Assembly (NCBI GenBank): GCA_949752735.1
Contig: OX457046.1
Span: 29,588,177 to 29,652,176 of the forward strand
Reading direction: 5' to 3'
DNA length: 64,000 bases
Source of the DNA: Lumbricus terrestris
Taxonomy: Eukaryota; Annelida; Clitellata; Crassiclitellata; Lumbricidae
Part shown: piece by piece, positions 12,801 to 26,859 of the stretch
Layout of the letters: each line of letters starts with the position of its first letter
Position numbering within the stretch: position 1 is the first letter of the stretch
The notes under the pieces: model-generated
Told to the model about the DNA's origin: nothing
Seen by the model: only the letters and a program-made list of their open reading frames with translations
Databases searched by the model: none
Program-made: the position numbers and the translations under genes

Positions 12801-15800
12801 ATGGATTTAAATGGGCTTTTCTGAGTCCGGGGACTAATGCAGTCTGCGACTAGAAGAAAATAACCTAGAATATTGCGATAATATTGACTGATTTCCGTAA
12901 AATACGAAACGGTAATTTTTCGAAAATTTTCAAAATCAACTTTTTTCATTATCGTGTGTTCAATCGAAGAAATTCCGACGGACTTTCGTTGTCTAGCTTC
13001 TCCATCATAGGCTGGTTACAAAAATTACGATTCTCAAGTGAGGTCGAATTTTGGAAAAATCGCTGACCCGGGTATCGTCGTTTCTGGAAAAAATTCGTAA
13101 ATTTTTGACTATGTCAGATTGGATTTAAATTGGCTTTTCTGAGTCCGGGGACTAATGCAGTCTGCGACTAGAACAAAATAAGCTAGAATATTGCGATTTT
13201 ATTGACTGATTTCCGCAAAATACGAAACGGTAATTTTTCGGAAATTTTCAAAATCAAACGCCTTCATTATCGTGTGTTCAAACGAAGAAATTCCGACGGA
13301 CTTTCGTTGTCTAGCTTCTCCATCATAGGCTGGTTAAAAAAGTTACGATTTTCAAGTGAGGTCGAATTTTGGAAAAATCGCTGACTCGGGTATCGTCGTT
13401 TCTGGAAAAAATTCGTAAATTTTTGACTATGTCAGAATGGATTTAATTGGGTTTTTCTGAGTCCGGGGACTAATGCAGTCTGCGACTAGAAGAAAATAAG
13501 CTAGAATATTGCGACAATATTGACTGATTTTCGCAAAATACGAAACGGTAATTTTTCGAAAATTTTCAAAATCAAACGCCTTCATTATCGTGTGTTCAAA
13601 CGAAGAAATTCCGACGGACTTTCGTTGTCTAGCTTCTCCATCATAGGCTGGTTTAAAAAGTTACGATTTTCAAGTGAGGTCGAATTTTGGAAAAATCGCT
13701 GACTCGGGTATCGTCGTTTCTGGAAAAAATTCGTAAATTTTTGACTATGTCAGAATGGATTTAATTGGGTTTTTCTGAGTCCGGGGACTAATGCAGTCTG
13801 CGACTAGAAGAAAATAAGCTAGAATATTGCGACAATATTGACTGATTTTCGCAAAATACGAAACGGTAATTTTTCGAAAATTTTCAAAATCAAACGCCTT
13901 CATTATCGTGTGTTCAAACGAAGAAATTCCGACGGACTTTCGTTGTCTAGCTTCTCCATCATAGGCTGGTTAAAAAAGTTACGATTTTCAAGTGAGGTCG
14001 AATTTTGGAAAAATCGCTGACTCGGGTATCGTCGTTTCTGGAACAAATTCGTAAATTTTTGACTATGTCAGAATGGATTTAATTGGGTTTTTCTGAGTCC
14101 GGGGACTAATGCAATCTGCGGCTAGAAGAAAACAAGCTAGAATATTGCGATATTATTGACTGATTTCCGCAAAATACGAAACGGTAATTTTTCGAAAATT
14201 TTCAAAATCAAATTTCTTCATTATCGTGTGTTCAAACGAAGAAATTCCGACGGACTTTCGTTGTCTAGCTTCTCCATCATAGGCTGGTTAAAAAAGTTAC
14301 GATTTTCAAGTGAGGTCGAATTTTGGAAAAATCGCTGACTCGGGTATCGTCGTTTCTGGAAAAAATTCGTAAATTTTTGACTATGTCAGAATGGATTTAA
14401 TTGGGTTTTTCTGAGTCCGGGGACTAATGCAGTCTGCGACTAGAAGAAAATAAGCTAGAATATTGCGACAATATTGACTGATTTTCGCAAAATACGAAAC
14501 GGTAATTTTTCGAAAATTTTCAAAATCAAATTTCTTCATTATCGTGTGTTCAAACAAAGAAATTTCGACGGACTTTCGTTGTCTAGCTTCTCCATCAAAG
14601 GCTGGTTAAAATAGTTACGCTTTTCAAGTGAGGTCGAATTTTCGAAAAATCGCATCGTCGTTTCTGAAAACCCATCATAGGCTGGTTAAAATAGTTACGC
14701 TTTTCAAGTCAGGTCGAATTTTTGAAAAATCGCATCGTCGTTTCTGAAAAAAAATCGTAAATTTTTGACTATGTCAGAATGGATTTAAATGGGCTTTTCT
14801 GAGTCCGGGGACTAATGCAGTCTGCGACCAGAACAAAATAAGCTAGAATATTGCGACAATATTGACTGATTTCCGCAAAATACGAAACGGTAATTTTTCG
14901 GAAAATTTCAAAATCAAACTCCTTCAATATCGTGTGTTGAAACGAAGAAATTCCGACGGACTTTCGTTGTCTAGCTTCTCCATCATAGGCTGGTTACAAA
15001 AGTTACGATTTTCAAGTGAGGTTGAATTTTCGAAAAATCGCTGACTCGGGTATCGTCGTTTCTAAAAAAAATTCGTAAATTTTTGACTATGTCAGAATGG
15101 ATTTCATTGGGTTTTTCTGAGTCCGGGGACTAATGCAGTCTGCGACTAGAAGAAAATAAGCTAGAATATTGCGACAATATTGACTGATTTTCGCAAAATA
15201 CGAAACGGTAATTTTTCGGAAATTTTCAAAATCAAACGCCTTCATTATCGTGTGTTCAAACGAAGAAATTCCGACGGACTTTCGTTGTCTAGCTTCTCCA
15301 TCATAGGCTGGTTAAAAAAGTTACGATTTTCAAGTGAGGTCGAATTTTGGAAAAATCGCTGACTCGGGTATCGTCGTTTCTGGAAAAAATTCGTAAATTT
15401 TTGACTATGTCAGAATGGATTTTAAATGGGCTTTTCTGAGTCCGGAGACTAATGCAGTCTGCGACTGGATGAAAATAAGCTAGAATATTGCGACAATATT
15501 GACTGATTTCCGCAAAATACGAAACGGTAATTTTTCGGAAAATTTCAAAATCAAACGACTTCAATATCGTGTGTTCAAACGAAGAAATTCCGACGGACTT
15601 TCGTTGTCTAGCTTCTCCATCATAGTCTGGTTAAAATAGTTACGCTTTTCAAGTGAGGTCGAATTTTCACAAAATCGCTGACCCCGGATATCGTCGTTAC
15701 TGGAAAAAATTCGTAAATTTTTGACTATGTCAGAATGGATTTAAATGGGCTTTTCTGAGTCCGGGGACTAATGCAGTCTGCGACCAGAACAAAATGAACT

Positions 15801-18432
15801 AGAATATTGCGATAATATTGACTGATTCCGCAAAATACGAAACGGTAATTTTTCGGAAATTTTCAAAATCAAATTTCTTCATTATCGTGTGTTCAAACGA
15901 AGAAATTCCGACGGACTTTTGTTGTCTAGCATCTCCATCATAGGCTGCCTACAAAAGTTACGATTCTCAAGTGAGGTCGAATTTTGGAACAGTCGCTGAC
16001 CCCGGGTATCGTCGTTTCTGGAAAAAATTCGTAAATTTTTGACTATGTCAGAATGGATTTAAATGGGCTTTTCTGAGTCCGGGGACTAATGCAGTCTGCG
16101 ACTAGAAGAAAATAACCTAGAATATTGCGATAATATTGACTGATTTCCGCAAAATACGAAACGGTAATTTTTCGAAAATTTTCAAAATCAACTTTTTTCA
16201 TTATCGTGTGTTCAATCGAAGAAATTCCGACGGACTTTCGTTGTCTAGCTTCTCCATCATAGGCTGGTTACAAAAATTACGATTCTCAAGTTAGGTCGAA
16301 TTTTGGAAAAATCGCTGACCCGGGTATCGTCGTTTATGGAAAAAATTCGTAAATTTTTGACTATGTCAGATTGGATTTAAATTGGCTTTTCTGAGTCCGG
16401 GGACTAATGCAGTCTGCGACTAGAACAAAATAAGCTAGAATATTGCGATTTTATTGACTGATTTCCGCAAAATACGAAACGGTAATTTTTCGGAAATTTT
16501 CAAAATCAAACGCCTTCATTATCGTGTGTTCAAACGAAGAAATTCCGACGGACTTTCGTTGTCTAGCTTCTCCATCATAGGCTGGTTAAAAAAGTTACGA
16601 TTTTCAAGTGAGGTCGAATTTTGGAAAAATCGCTGACTCGGGTATCGTCGTTTCTGGAAAAAATTCGTAAATTTTTGACTATGTCAGAATGGATTTAATT
16701 GGGTTTTTCTGAGTCCGGGGACTAATGCAGTCTGCGACTAGAAGAAAATAAGCTAGAATATTGCGACAATATTGACTGATTTTCGCAAAATACGAAACGG
16801 TAATTTTTCGAAAATTTTCAAAATCAAACGCCTTCATTATCGTGTGTTCAAACGAAGAAATTCCGACGGACTTTCGTTGTCTAGCTTCTCCATCATAGGC
16901 TGGTTAAAAAAGTTACGATTTTCAAGTGAGGTCGAATTTTGGAAAAATCGCTGACTCGGGTATCGTCGTTTCTGGAAAAAATTCGTAAATTTTTGACTAT
17001 GTCAGAATGGATTTTAAATGGGCTTTTCTGAGTCCGGAGACTAATGCAGTCTGCGACTGGATGAAAATAAGCTAGAATATTGCGACAATATTGACTGATT
17101 TCCGCAAAATACGAAACGGTAATTTTTCGGAAAATTTCAAAATCAAACGACTTCAATATCGTGTGTTCAAACGAAGAAATTCCGACGGACTTTCGTTGTC
17201 TAGTTTCTCCATCATAGGCTGGTTACAAAAGTTACGATTTTCAAGTGAGGTCGAATTTTGGAAAAATCGCTGACTCGGGTATCGTCGTTTCTGGAACAAA
17301 TTCGTAAATTTTTGACTATGTCAGAATGGATTTAATTGGGTTTTTCTGAGTCCGGGGACTAATGCAGTCTGCGGCTAGAAGAAAACAAGCTAGAATATTG
17401 CGATATTATTGACTGATTTCCGCAAAATACGAAACGGTAATTTTTCGAAAATTTTCAAAATCAAATTTCTTCATTATCGTGTGTTCAAACGAAGAAATTC
17501 CGACGGACTTTCGTTGTCTAGCTTCTCCATCATAGGCTGGTTAAAAAAGTTACGATTTTCAAGTGAGGTCGAATTTTGGAAAAATCGCTGACTCGGGTAT
17601 CGTCGTTTCTGGAAAAAATTCGTAAATTTTTGACTATGTCAGAATGGATTTAATTGGGTTTTTCTGAGTCCGGGGACTAATGCAGTCTGCGACTAGAAGA
17701 AAATAAGCTAGAATATTGCGACAATATTGACTGATTTTCGCAAAATACGAAACGATAATTTTTCGAAAATTTTCAAAATCAAATTTCTTCATTATCGTGT
17801 GTTCAAACAAAGAAATTTCGACGGACTTTCGTTGTCTAGCTTCTCCATCAAAGGCTGGTTAAAATAGTTACGCTTTTCAAGTGAGGTCGAATTTTCGAAA
17901 AATCGCATCGTCGTTTCTGAAAACCCATCATAGGCTGGTTAAAATAGTTACGCTTTTCAAGTCAGGTCGAATTTTTGAAAAATCGCATCGTCGTTTCTGA
18001 AAAAAAATCGTAAATTTTTGACTATGTCAGAATGGATTTAAATGGGCTTTTCTGAGTCCGGGGACTAATGCAGTCTGCGACCAGAACAAAATAAGCTAGA
18101 ATATTGCGACAATATTGACTGATTTCCGCAAAATACGAAACGGTAATTTTTCGGAAAATTCCAAAATCAAACTCCTTCAATATCGTGTGTTGAAACGAAG
18201 AAATTCCGACGGACTTTCGTTGTCTAGCTTCTCCATCATAGGCTGGTTACAAAAGTTACGATTTTCAAGTGAGGTCGAATTTTCGAAAAATCGCTGACTC
18301 GGGTATCGTCGTTTCTAAAAAAAATTCGTAAATTTTTGACTATGTCAGAATGGATTTCATTGGGTTTTTCTGAGTCCGGGGACTAATGCAGTCTGCGACT
18401 AGAAGAAAATAAGCTAGAATATTGCGACAATA

Positions 18433-21400
18433 TTGACTGATTTTCGCAAAATACGAAACGGTAATTTTTCGGAAATTTTCAAAATCAAACGCCTTCATTA
18501 TCGTGTGTTCAAACGAAGAAATTCCGACGGACTTTCGTTGTCTAGCTTCTCCATCATAGGCTGGTTAAAAAAGTTACGATTTTCAAGTGAGGTCGAATTT
18601 TGGAAAAATCGCTGACTCGGGTATCGTCGTTTCTGGAAAAAATTCGTAAATTTTTGACTATGTCAGAATGGATTTTAAATGGGCTTTTCTGAGTCCGGAG
18701 ACTAATGCAGTCTGCGACTGGATGAAAATAAGCTAGAATATTGCGACAATATTGACTGATTTCCGCAAAATACGAAACGGTAATTTTTCGGAAAATTTCA
18801 AAATCAAACGACTTCAATATCGTGTGTTCAAACGAAGAAATTCCGACGGACTTTCGTTGTCTAGCTTCTCCATCATAGTCTGGTTAAAATAGTTACGCTT
18901 TTCAAGTGAGGTCGAATTTTCACAAAATCGCTGACCCCGGATATCGTCGTTACTGGAAAAAATTCGTAAATTTTTGACTATGTCAGAATGGATTTAAATG
19001 GGCTTTTCTGAGTCCGGGGACTAATGCAGTCTGCGACCAGAACAAAATGAACTAGAATATTGCGATAATATTGACTGATTCCGCAAAATACGAAACGGTA
19101 ATTTTTCGGAAATTTTCAAAATCAAATTTCTTCATTATCGTGTGTTCAAACGAAGAAATTCCGACGGACTTGTGTTGTCTAGCATCTCCATCATAGGCTG
19201 CCTACAAAAGTTACGATTCTCAAGTGAGGTCGAATTTTGGAACAGTCGCTGACCCCGGGTATCGTCGTTTCTGGAAAAAATTCGTAAATTTTTGACTATG
19301 TCAGAATGGATTTAAATGGGCTTTTCTGAGTCCGGGGACTAATGCAGTCTGCGACTAGAAGAAAATAACCTAGAATATTGCGATAATATTGACTGATTTC
19401 CGCAAAATACGAAACGGTAATTTTTCGAAAATTTTCAAAATCAACTTTTTTCATTATCGTGTGTTCAATCGAAGAAATTCCGACGGACTTTCGTTGTCTA
19501 GCTTCTCCATCATAGGCTGGTTACAAAAATTACGATTCTCAAGTGAGGTCGAATTTTGGAAAAATCGCTGACCCGGGTATCGTCGTTTCTGGAAAAAATT
19601 CGTAAATTTTTGACTATGTCAGAATGGATTTCATTGGGTTTTTCTGAGTCCGGGGACTAATGCAGTCTGCGACTAGAAGAAAATAAGCTAGAATATTGCG
19701 ACAATATTGACTGATTTTCGCAAAATACGAAACGGTAATTTTTCGGAAATTTTCAAAATCAAACGCCTTCATTATCGTGTGTTCAAACGAAGAAATTCCG
19801 ACGGACTTTCGTTGTCTAGCTTCTCCATCATAGGCTGGTTAAAAAAGTTACGATTTTCAAGTGAGGTCGAATTTTGGAAAAATCGCTGACTCGGGTATCG
19901 TCGTTTCTGGAAAAAATTCGTAAATTTTTGACTATGTCAGAATGGATTTTAAATGGGCTTTTCTGAGTCCGGAGACTAATGCAGTCTGCGACTGGATGAA
20001 AATAAGCTAGAATATTGCGGCAATATTGACTGATTTCCGCAAAATACGAAACGGTAATTTTTCGGAAAATTTCAAAATCAAACGACTTCAATATCGTGTG
20101 TTCAAACGAAGAAATTCCGACGGACTTTCGTTGTCTAGCTTCTCCATCATAGTCTGGTTAAAATAGTTACGCTTTTCAAGTGAGGTCGAATTTTCACAAA
20201 ATCGCTGACCCCGGATATCGTCGTTACTGGAAAAAATTCGTAAATTTTTGACTATGTCAGAATGGATTTAAATGGGCTTTTCTGAGTCCGGGGACTAATG
20301 CAGTCTGCGACCAGAACAAAATGAACTAGAATATTGCGATAATATTGACTGATTCCGCAAAATACGAAACGGTAATTTTTCGGAAATTTTCAAAATCAAA
20401 TTTCTTCATTATCGTGTGTTCAAACGAAGAAATTCCGACGGACTTGTGTTGTCTAGCATCTCCATCATAGGCTGCCTACAAAAGTTACGATTCTCAAGTG
20501 AGGTCGAATTTTGGAACAGTCGCTGACCCCGGGTATCGTCGTTTCTGGAAAAAATTCGTAAATTTTTGACTATGTCAGAATGGATTTAAATGGGCTTTTC
20601 TGAGTCCGGGGACTAATGCAGTCTGCGACTAGAAGAAAATAACCTAGAATATTGCGATAATATTGACTGATTTCCGCAAAATACGAAACGGTAATTTTTC
20701 GAAAATTTTCAAAATCAACTTTTTTCATTATCGTGTGTTCAATCGAAGAAATTCCGACGGACTTTCGTTGTCTAGCTTCTCCATCATAGGCTGGTTACAA
20801 AAATTACGATTCTCAAGTGAGGTCGAATTTTGGAAAAATCGCTGACCCGGGTATCGTCGTTTCTGGAAAAAATTCGTAAATTTTTGACTATGTCAGAATG
20901 GATTTCATTGGGTTTTTCTGAGTCCGGGGACTAATGCAGTCTGCGACTAGAAGAAAATAAGCTAGAATATTGCGACAATATTGACTGATTTTCGCAAAAT
21001 ACGAAACGGTAATTTTTCGGAAATTTTCAAAATCAAACGCCTTCATTATCGTGTGTTCAAACGAAGAAATTCCGACGGACTTTCGTTGTCTAGCTTCTCC
21101 ATCATAGGCTGGTTAAAAAAGTTACGATTTTCAAGTGAGGTCGAATTTTGGAAAAATCGCTGACTCGGGTATCGTCGTTTCTGGAAAAAATTCGTAAATT
21201 TTTGACTATGTCAGAATGGATTTTAAATGGGCTTTTCTGAGTCCGGAGACTAATGCAGTCTGCGACTGGATGAAAATAAGCTAGAATATTGCGGCAATAT
21301 TGACTGATTTCCGCAAAATACGAAACGGTAATTTTTCGGAAAATTTCAAAATCAAACGACTTCAATATCGTGTGTTCAAACGAAGAAATTCCGACGGACT

Positions 21401-22254
21401 TTCGTTGTCTAGCTTCTCCATCATAGTCTGGTTAAAATAGTTACGCTTTTCAAGTGAGGTCGAATTTTCACAAAATCGCTGACCCCGGATATCGTCGTTA
21501 CTGGAAAAAATTCGTAAATTTTTGACTATGTCAGAATGGATTTAAATGGGCTTTTCTGAGTCCGGGGACTAATGCAGTCTGCGACCAGAACAAAATGAAC
21601 TAGAATATTGCGATAATATTGACTGATTCCGCAAAATACGAAACGGTAATTTTTCGGAAATTTTCAAAATCAAATTTCTTCATTATCGTGTGTTCAAACG
21701 AAGAAATTCCGACGGACTTGTGTTGTCTAGCATCTCCATCATAGGCTGCCTACAAAAGTTACGATTCTCAAGTGAGGTCGAATTTTGGAACAGTCGCTGA
21801 CCCCGGGTATCGTCGTTTCTGGAAAAAATTCGTAAATTTTTGACTATGTCAGAATGGATTTAAATGGGCTTTTCTGAGTCCGGGGACTAATGCAGTCTGC
21901 GACTAGAAGAAAATAACCTAGAATATTGCGATAATATTGACTGATTTCCGCAAAATACGAAACGGTAATTTTTCGAAAATTTTCAAAATCAACTTTTTTC
22001 ATTATCGTGTGTTCAATCGAAGAAATTCCGACGGACTTTCGTTGTCTAGCTTCTCCATCATAGGCTGGTTACAAAAATTACGATTCTCAAGTGAGGTCGA
22101 ATTTTGGAAAAATCGCTGACCCGGGTATCGTCGTTTCTGGAAAAAATTCGTAAATTTTTGACTATGTCAGAATGGATTTAAATTGGCTTTTCTGAGTCCG
22201 GGGACTAATGCAGTCTGCGACTAGAACAAAATAAGCTAGAATATTGCGATATTA
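18433..22254. repeat. Satellite higher-order repeat, three 1274-bp copies
   Basis: Three tandem four-monomer blocks start at 18433, 19707 and 20981, exactly 1274 bp apart. The copies are almost identical. Copies two and three share the private change GCGGCAATATTG (20017 and 21291), where the first copy has GCGACAATATTG, so copy three probably arose from copy two or the reverse. A related four-monomer block lies at 15180-16453, and a 3253-bp offset links 14862 to 18115. Different higher-order periods in one array suggest repeated local unequal exchange. Confidence 0.9.
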
Positions 22255-24395
22255 TTGACTGATTTCCGCAAAATACGAAACGGTAATTTTTCGGAAAGTT
22301 TCAAAATCAAACGCCTTCATTATCGTGTGTTCAAACGAAGAAATTCCGACAGACTTTCGTTGTCTAGCTTCTCAATCATAGGTTGGTTAAAAAAGTTACG
22401 ATTTTCAAGTGAGGTCAAATTTTGGAAAAATCGCTGACTCGGTAGTCGTCGTTTCTTGAAAAATTCGTAAATTTTTGACTATGTCAGAATGGATTTAAAT
22501 GGGCTTTTCTGAGTCCGGGGACTAATGCAGTCTGCGACTGGATGAAAATAAGCTAGAATATTGCGACAATATTGACTGATTCCCGCAAAATACGAAACGG
22601 GAAATATTCGGAAATTTTCAAAATCAAATTTTTTCATTATCGTGTGTTCAAACAAAGAAATTCCGACGGACTTTCGTTGTCTAGCTTCTCCATCATAGGC
22701 TGGTTAAAATAGTTACGATTTTCAAGTGAGGTCGAATTTTCGAAAAATCGCATCGTCGTTTCTGAAAACCCCATCATAGGCTGGTTAAAATAGTTACGCT
22801 TTTCAAGTGAGGTCGAATTTTTGAAAAATCGCATCGTGGTTTCTGAAAAAAATTCGTAAATTTTTGACTATGTCAGAATGGATTTAAATTGGCTTTTCTG
22901 AGTCCGGGGACTAATGCAGTCTGCGACTAGAACAAAATAAGCTAGAATATTGCGATATTATTGACTGATTTCCGCAAAATACGAAACGGTAATTTTTCGG
23001 AAAATTTCAAAATCAAACGCCTTCATTATCGTGTGTTCAAACGAAGAAATTCCGACGGACTTTCGTTGTCTAGCTTCTCCATCATAGGCTGGTTTAAAAA
23101 AGTTACGATTTTCAAGTGGGATCGAATTTTGGAAAAATCGCTGACTCGGGTATCGTCGTTTCAGGAAAAAATTCGTAAATTTTTGACTATGTCAGAATGG
23201 ATTTTATATTGTCTTTTCTGAGTCCGGAGACTAATGCAGTCTGCGACTGGATGAAAATAAGCTAGAATATTGCGACAATATTGACTGATATCCGCAAAAT
23301 ACGAAACGGTAATTTTTCGAAAAATTTCAAAATCAAACTCCTTCAATATCGTGTGTTCAAACGAAGAAATTCCGACGGACTTTCGTTGTCTAGCTTCTCC
23401 ATCATAGGCTGGTTACAAAAGATACGATTTTCAAGTGAGGTCGAATTTTCGAAAAATCGCTGACTCGGGTATCGTCGTTTCTGGAAAAAATTCGTAAATT
23501 TTTGACTATGTCAGAATGGATTTAATTGGGTTTTTCTGAGTCCGGGGACTAATGCAGTCTGCGACTAGAAGAAAATAAGCTAGAATATTGCGACAATATT
23601 GACTGATTTTCGCAAAATACGAAACGGTAATTTTTCGGAAATTTTCGAAATCAAATTTCTTCATTATCGTGTGTTCAAACGAAGAAATTCCGACGGACTT
23701 TCGTTGTCTAGCTTCTCCATCATAGTCTGGTTAAAATAGTTACGCTTTTCAAGTGAGGTCGAATTTTGGAAAAATCGCTGACCCCGGGTATCGTCGTTAC
23801 TGGAAAAAATTCGTAAATTTTTGACTATGTCAGAATGGATTTAAATGGGCTTTTCTGAGTCCGGGGACTAATGCAGTCTGCGACCAGGACAAAATAAGCT
23901 AGAATATTGCGATAATATTGACTGATTCCGCAAAATACGAAACGGTAATTTTTCGAAAATTTTCAAAATCAAATTTCTTCACTATCGTGTGTTCAAACGA
24001 AGAAAATCCGACGGACTTGTGTTGTCTAGAATCTCCATCATAGGCTGCCTACAAAAGTTATGATTTTCAAGTGAGGTCGAATTTTGGAAAAAATCGCTGA
24101 CTCGAGTATCGTGGTTTCTGGAAAAAATTCGTAAATTTTTGACTATGTCAGAATGGATTTTAAATGGGCTTTTCTGAGTCCGGAGACTAATGCAGTCTGC
24201 GACTGGATGAAAATAAGCTAGACTATTGCGATATTATTGACTGATTTCCGCAAAATACGAAACGGTAATTTTTCGGAAAATTTCAAAATCAAACGCCTTC
24301 ATTATCGTGTGTTCAAACGAAGAAATTCCGACGGACTTTCGTTGTCTAGCTTCTCCATCATAGGCTGGTTACAAAAGTTACGATTTTCAAGTGAG

Positions 24396-24784
24396 GTGGA
24401 CCATGCAGCGTGGACCATGCAGCATAGACCATGCAGTGTGGACCATGCAGCGTAGACCATTCAGCGTGGACCATGCAGCGTAGACCATGCAGTGTGGGCC
24501 ATGCAACGTGGACCATGCAGCGTAGGCCATGCAATGTGCACCATGCCGCGTGGACCATGCAGCGTGGACCATGCAGCGTATACCATGCAGTGTGGACCAT
24601 GCAACGTGGACCATGCAGCGTGGACCATGCAGCGTGGACCATGCAGCGTAGACCATGCAGTGTGGACCATGCAACGTGGACCATGCAGCGTAGACCATGC
24701 AATGTGGACCATGCCGCGTGGACCATGCAGCGTGGACCATGCAGAGTGGTCCATGCAGCGTGGACCATGCAGCATAGACCATGG
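24396..24784. repeat. 14-bp minisatellite insert in satellite, expanded allele
   Basis: About 28 copies of GTGGACCATGCAGC and variants sit at the same satellite position and with the same right-flank private marks as the insert at 9753. The two loci are offset by 14643 bp on the left and about 14950 bp on the right, so this copy is longer by about 22 units. Long open frames on both strands arise because three 14-bp units make 42 bp. They carry no other sign of coding. Confidence 0.93.
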
Positions 24785-26131
24785 AAATTTCTTCATTATA
24801 GTGTGTTCAAACGAAGAAATTCCGACGGACTTTCGTTGTCTAGCATCTCCATTCTCCATCATAGGCTGGTTACAAAAGTTACGATTTTCAAGCGAGGTCG
24901 AGTTTTGGAAAAATCGCTGACCCCGGGTATCGTCGTTACTGGAAAAAATTCGTAAATTTTTGACTATGTCAGAATGGATTTAAATCGGCTTTTCTGAGTC
25001 CGGGGACTAATGCAGTCTGCGACTAGAAGAAAGCAAGCTAGAATATTGCGATATTATTGACTGATTTCCGCAAAATACGAAACGGTAATTTTTCGAAAAT
25101 TTTCAAAATCAAATTTCTTCATTATCGTGTGTTCAAACGAAGAAAATCCGACGGACTTTCGTTGTCTAGCTTCTCCATCATAGGCTGGTTAAAATAGTTA
25201 CGCTTTTCAAGTGAGGTCAAATTTGGGAAAAATCGCTGACTTGTGCATCGTCGTTTCTGGAAAAAATTCGTAAATTTTTGACTATGTCAAAATGGATTTA
25301 AATGGGCTTTTCTGAGTCCGAGGACTAATGCAGTCTGCGACCAGAACAAAATAAGCTAGAATATTGCGATAATATTGACTGATTCCGCAAAATACGAAAC
25401 GGTAATTTTTCGGAAATTTTCAAAATCAATTTTCTTCATTATCTTACGTGTGTTCAAACGAAGAAATTCCGACGGACTTGTGGTGTCTAGGATCTCCATC
25501 ATAGGCTGCCTACAAAAGATATGATTTTCAAGAGAGGTCGAATTTTGGAAAAATCGCTTTCTCGGGTATCGTGGTTTCTGGAAAAAATTCGTAAATTTTT
25601 GACTATGTCAGAATGGATTTAAATTGGCTTTTCTGAGTCCGGGGACTAATACAGTTTGCGACTAGAAGAAAATAAGCTAGAATATTGCGATATTATTTTT
25701 CAAAATCAAATTTTTTCATTGTCGTGTGTTCAATCGAAGAAATTCCGACGGACTTTCGTTGTCTAGGTTCTCTCCATCATAGGCTGGTTAAAAAATTACG
25801 ATTCTCAAGTGAGGTCAAATTTTGGAAAATTCGCTGACCCGGGTATCGTCGTTACTGGAAAAAATTCTTAAATTTTTGACTATGTCAGATTGGATTTAAA
25901 TGGGCTTTTCTGAGTCCGGGGACTAATGCAGTCTGCGACTAGAAGAAAATAAACTAGAATATTGCGATATTATTGACTGATTTCCGCAAAATACGAAACG
26001 GTAATTGTTCGGAATTTTTCAAAATCAAATTTCTTCATTATCGTGTGTTCAAACGAAGAAATTCCGACGGACTTTCGTTGTCTAGCTTCTCCATCATAGG
26101 CTGGTTACAAAAGTTACGATTTTCAAGTGAG

Positions 26132-26859
26132 GTGGACCATGCAGCGTGGACCATGCAGCATAGACCATGCAGTGTGGACCATGCAACGTAGACCATGCAG
26201 CGTGGACCATGCAGAGTGGACCATGAAACGTGGATCATGCAGCGTTGACCATGCAGCGTGGACCATGCAGCGTGGACCATGCAGCGTGGACCATGCAGCG
26301 TAGACCATGCAGTGTGGACCATGCAACGTGGACCATGCAGCGTAGACCATGCAATGTGGACCATGCAGCGTAGACCATGCAGCGTGGACCATGCAGAGTG
26401 GACCATGCAGAGTGGACCATGCAACGTGGACCATGCAGCGTTGACCATGCAGCGTGGACCATGCAGCGTGGTCCATGCAACGTGGACCATGCAGCGTGGA
26501 CCATGCAGCGTGGACCATGCAGCATAGACCATGCAGTGTGGACCATGCAGCGTAGACCATGCAGCGTGGACCATGCAGAGTGGACCACCCAACGTGGACC
26601 ATGCAGCGTGGACCATGCAGCGTGGACCATTCATCGTGGACCATGCAGCGTAGACCATGCAGTGTGGACCATGCAGCGTGGACCTTGCAGAGTGGACCAT
26701 GCAACGTGGACCATGCAGCGTTGACCATGCAGCGTGGACCATGCAGCGTGGTCCATGCAACGTGGACCATGCAGCGTAGACCATGCAGTGTAGACCATGC
26801 AGCGTGGACCTTGCCGCGGGCACCATGCAGCGTGGAACATGCAGCGTGGACCATGCAGC
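26132..26859. repeat. 14-bp minisatellite at the end of the satellite array
   Basis: About 52 copies of GTGGACCATGCAGC and variants start at the same satellite position (TTTTCAAGTGAG) as the two internal inserts. Here the satellite does not resume. The array ends at CCATGCAGC and passes directly into TTACTTAC repeats. Variant units (GTAGACC, GTTGACC, CAACGTGG, CAGAGTGG) recur in the same order several times, for example the GTTGACC then GTGGTCC series near 26430 and 26720, which points to internal segment duplication. Confidence 0.95.

Larger units (their letters stand above)
1..26131. repeat. 318-bp satellite array
   Basis: A head-to-tail satellite with a basic unit of 318-319 bp fills the first 26 kb. 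Each unit has recognisable blocks: GACTAATGCAGTCTGCGACTAG, AATATTGCGAYAATATTGAC, CGAAACGGTAATTTTTCGGA, CATCATAGGCTGGTTA and CTGACTCGGGTATCGTCG. Spacing of the same block is exactly 318 in runs such as 13202, 13520, 13838 and 14156. A longer variant of about 386-388 bp carries an extra 70 bp that repeats the GGCTGGTTAAAATAGTTACG to TCGTCGTTTCTGAAAA segment, for example 14474-14860. One unit near 25693-25710 has lost about 70 bp. The repeated 60-residue open frame in the units begins at TTG, not ATG, and drifts with the repeat, so I do not call it a gene. Centromeric or heterochromatic location is a guess from array size and higher-order structure. Confidence 0.97.

Noticed and set aside
53..24455. 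Repeated 60-87-residue open frames in the satellite as a gene family
   Set aside because: They recur with the 318-bp unit, begin at TTG on the plus strand, vary as the repeat varies, and have no family motif. The monomer length being a multiple of three keeps them open.
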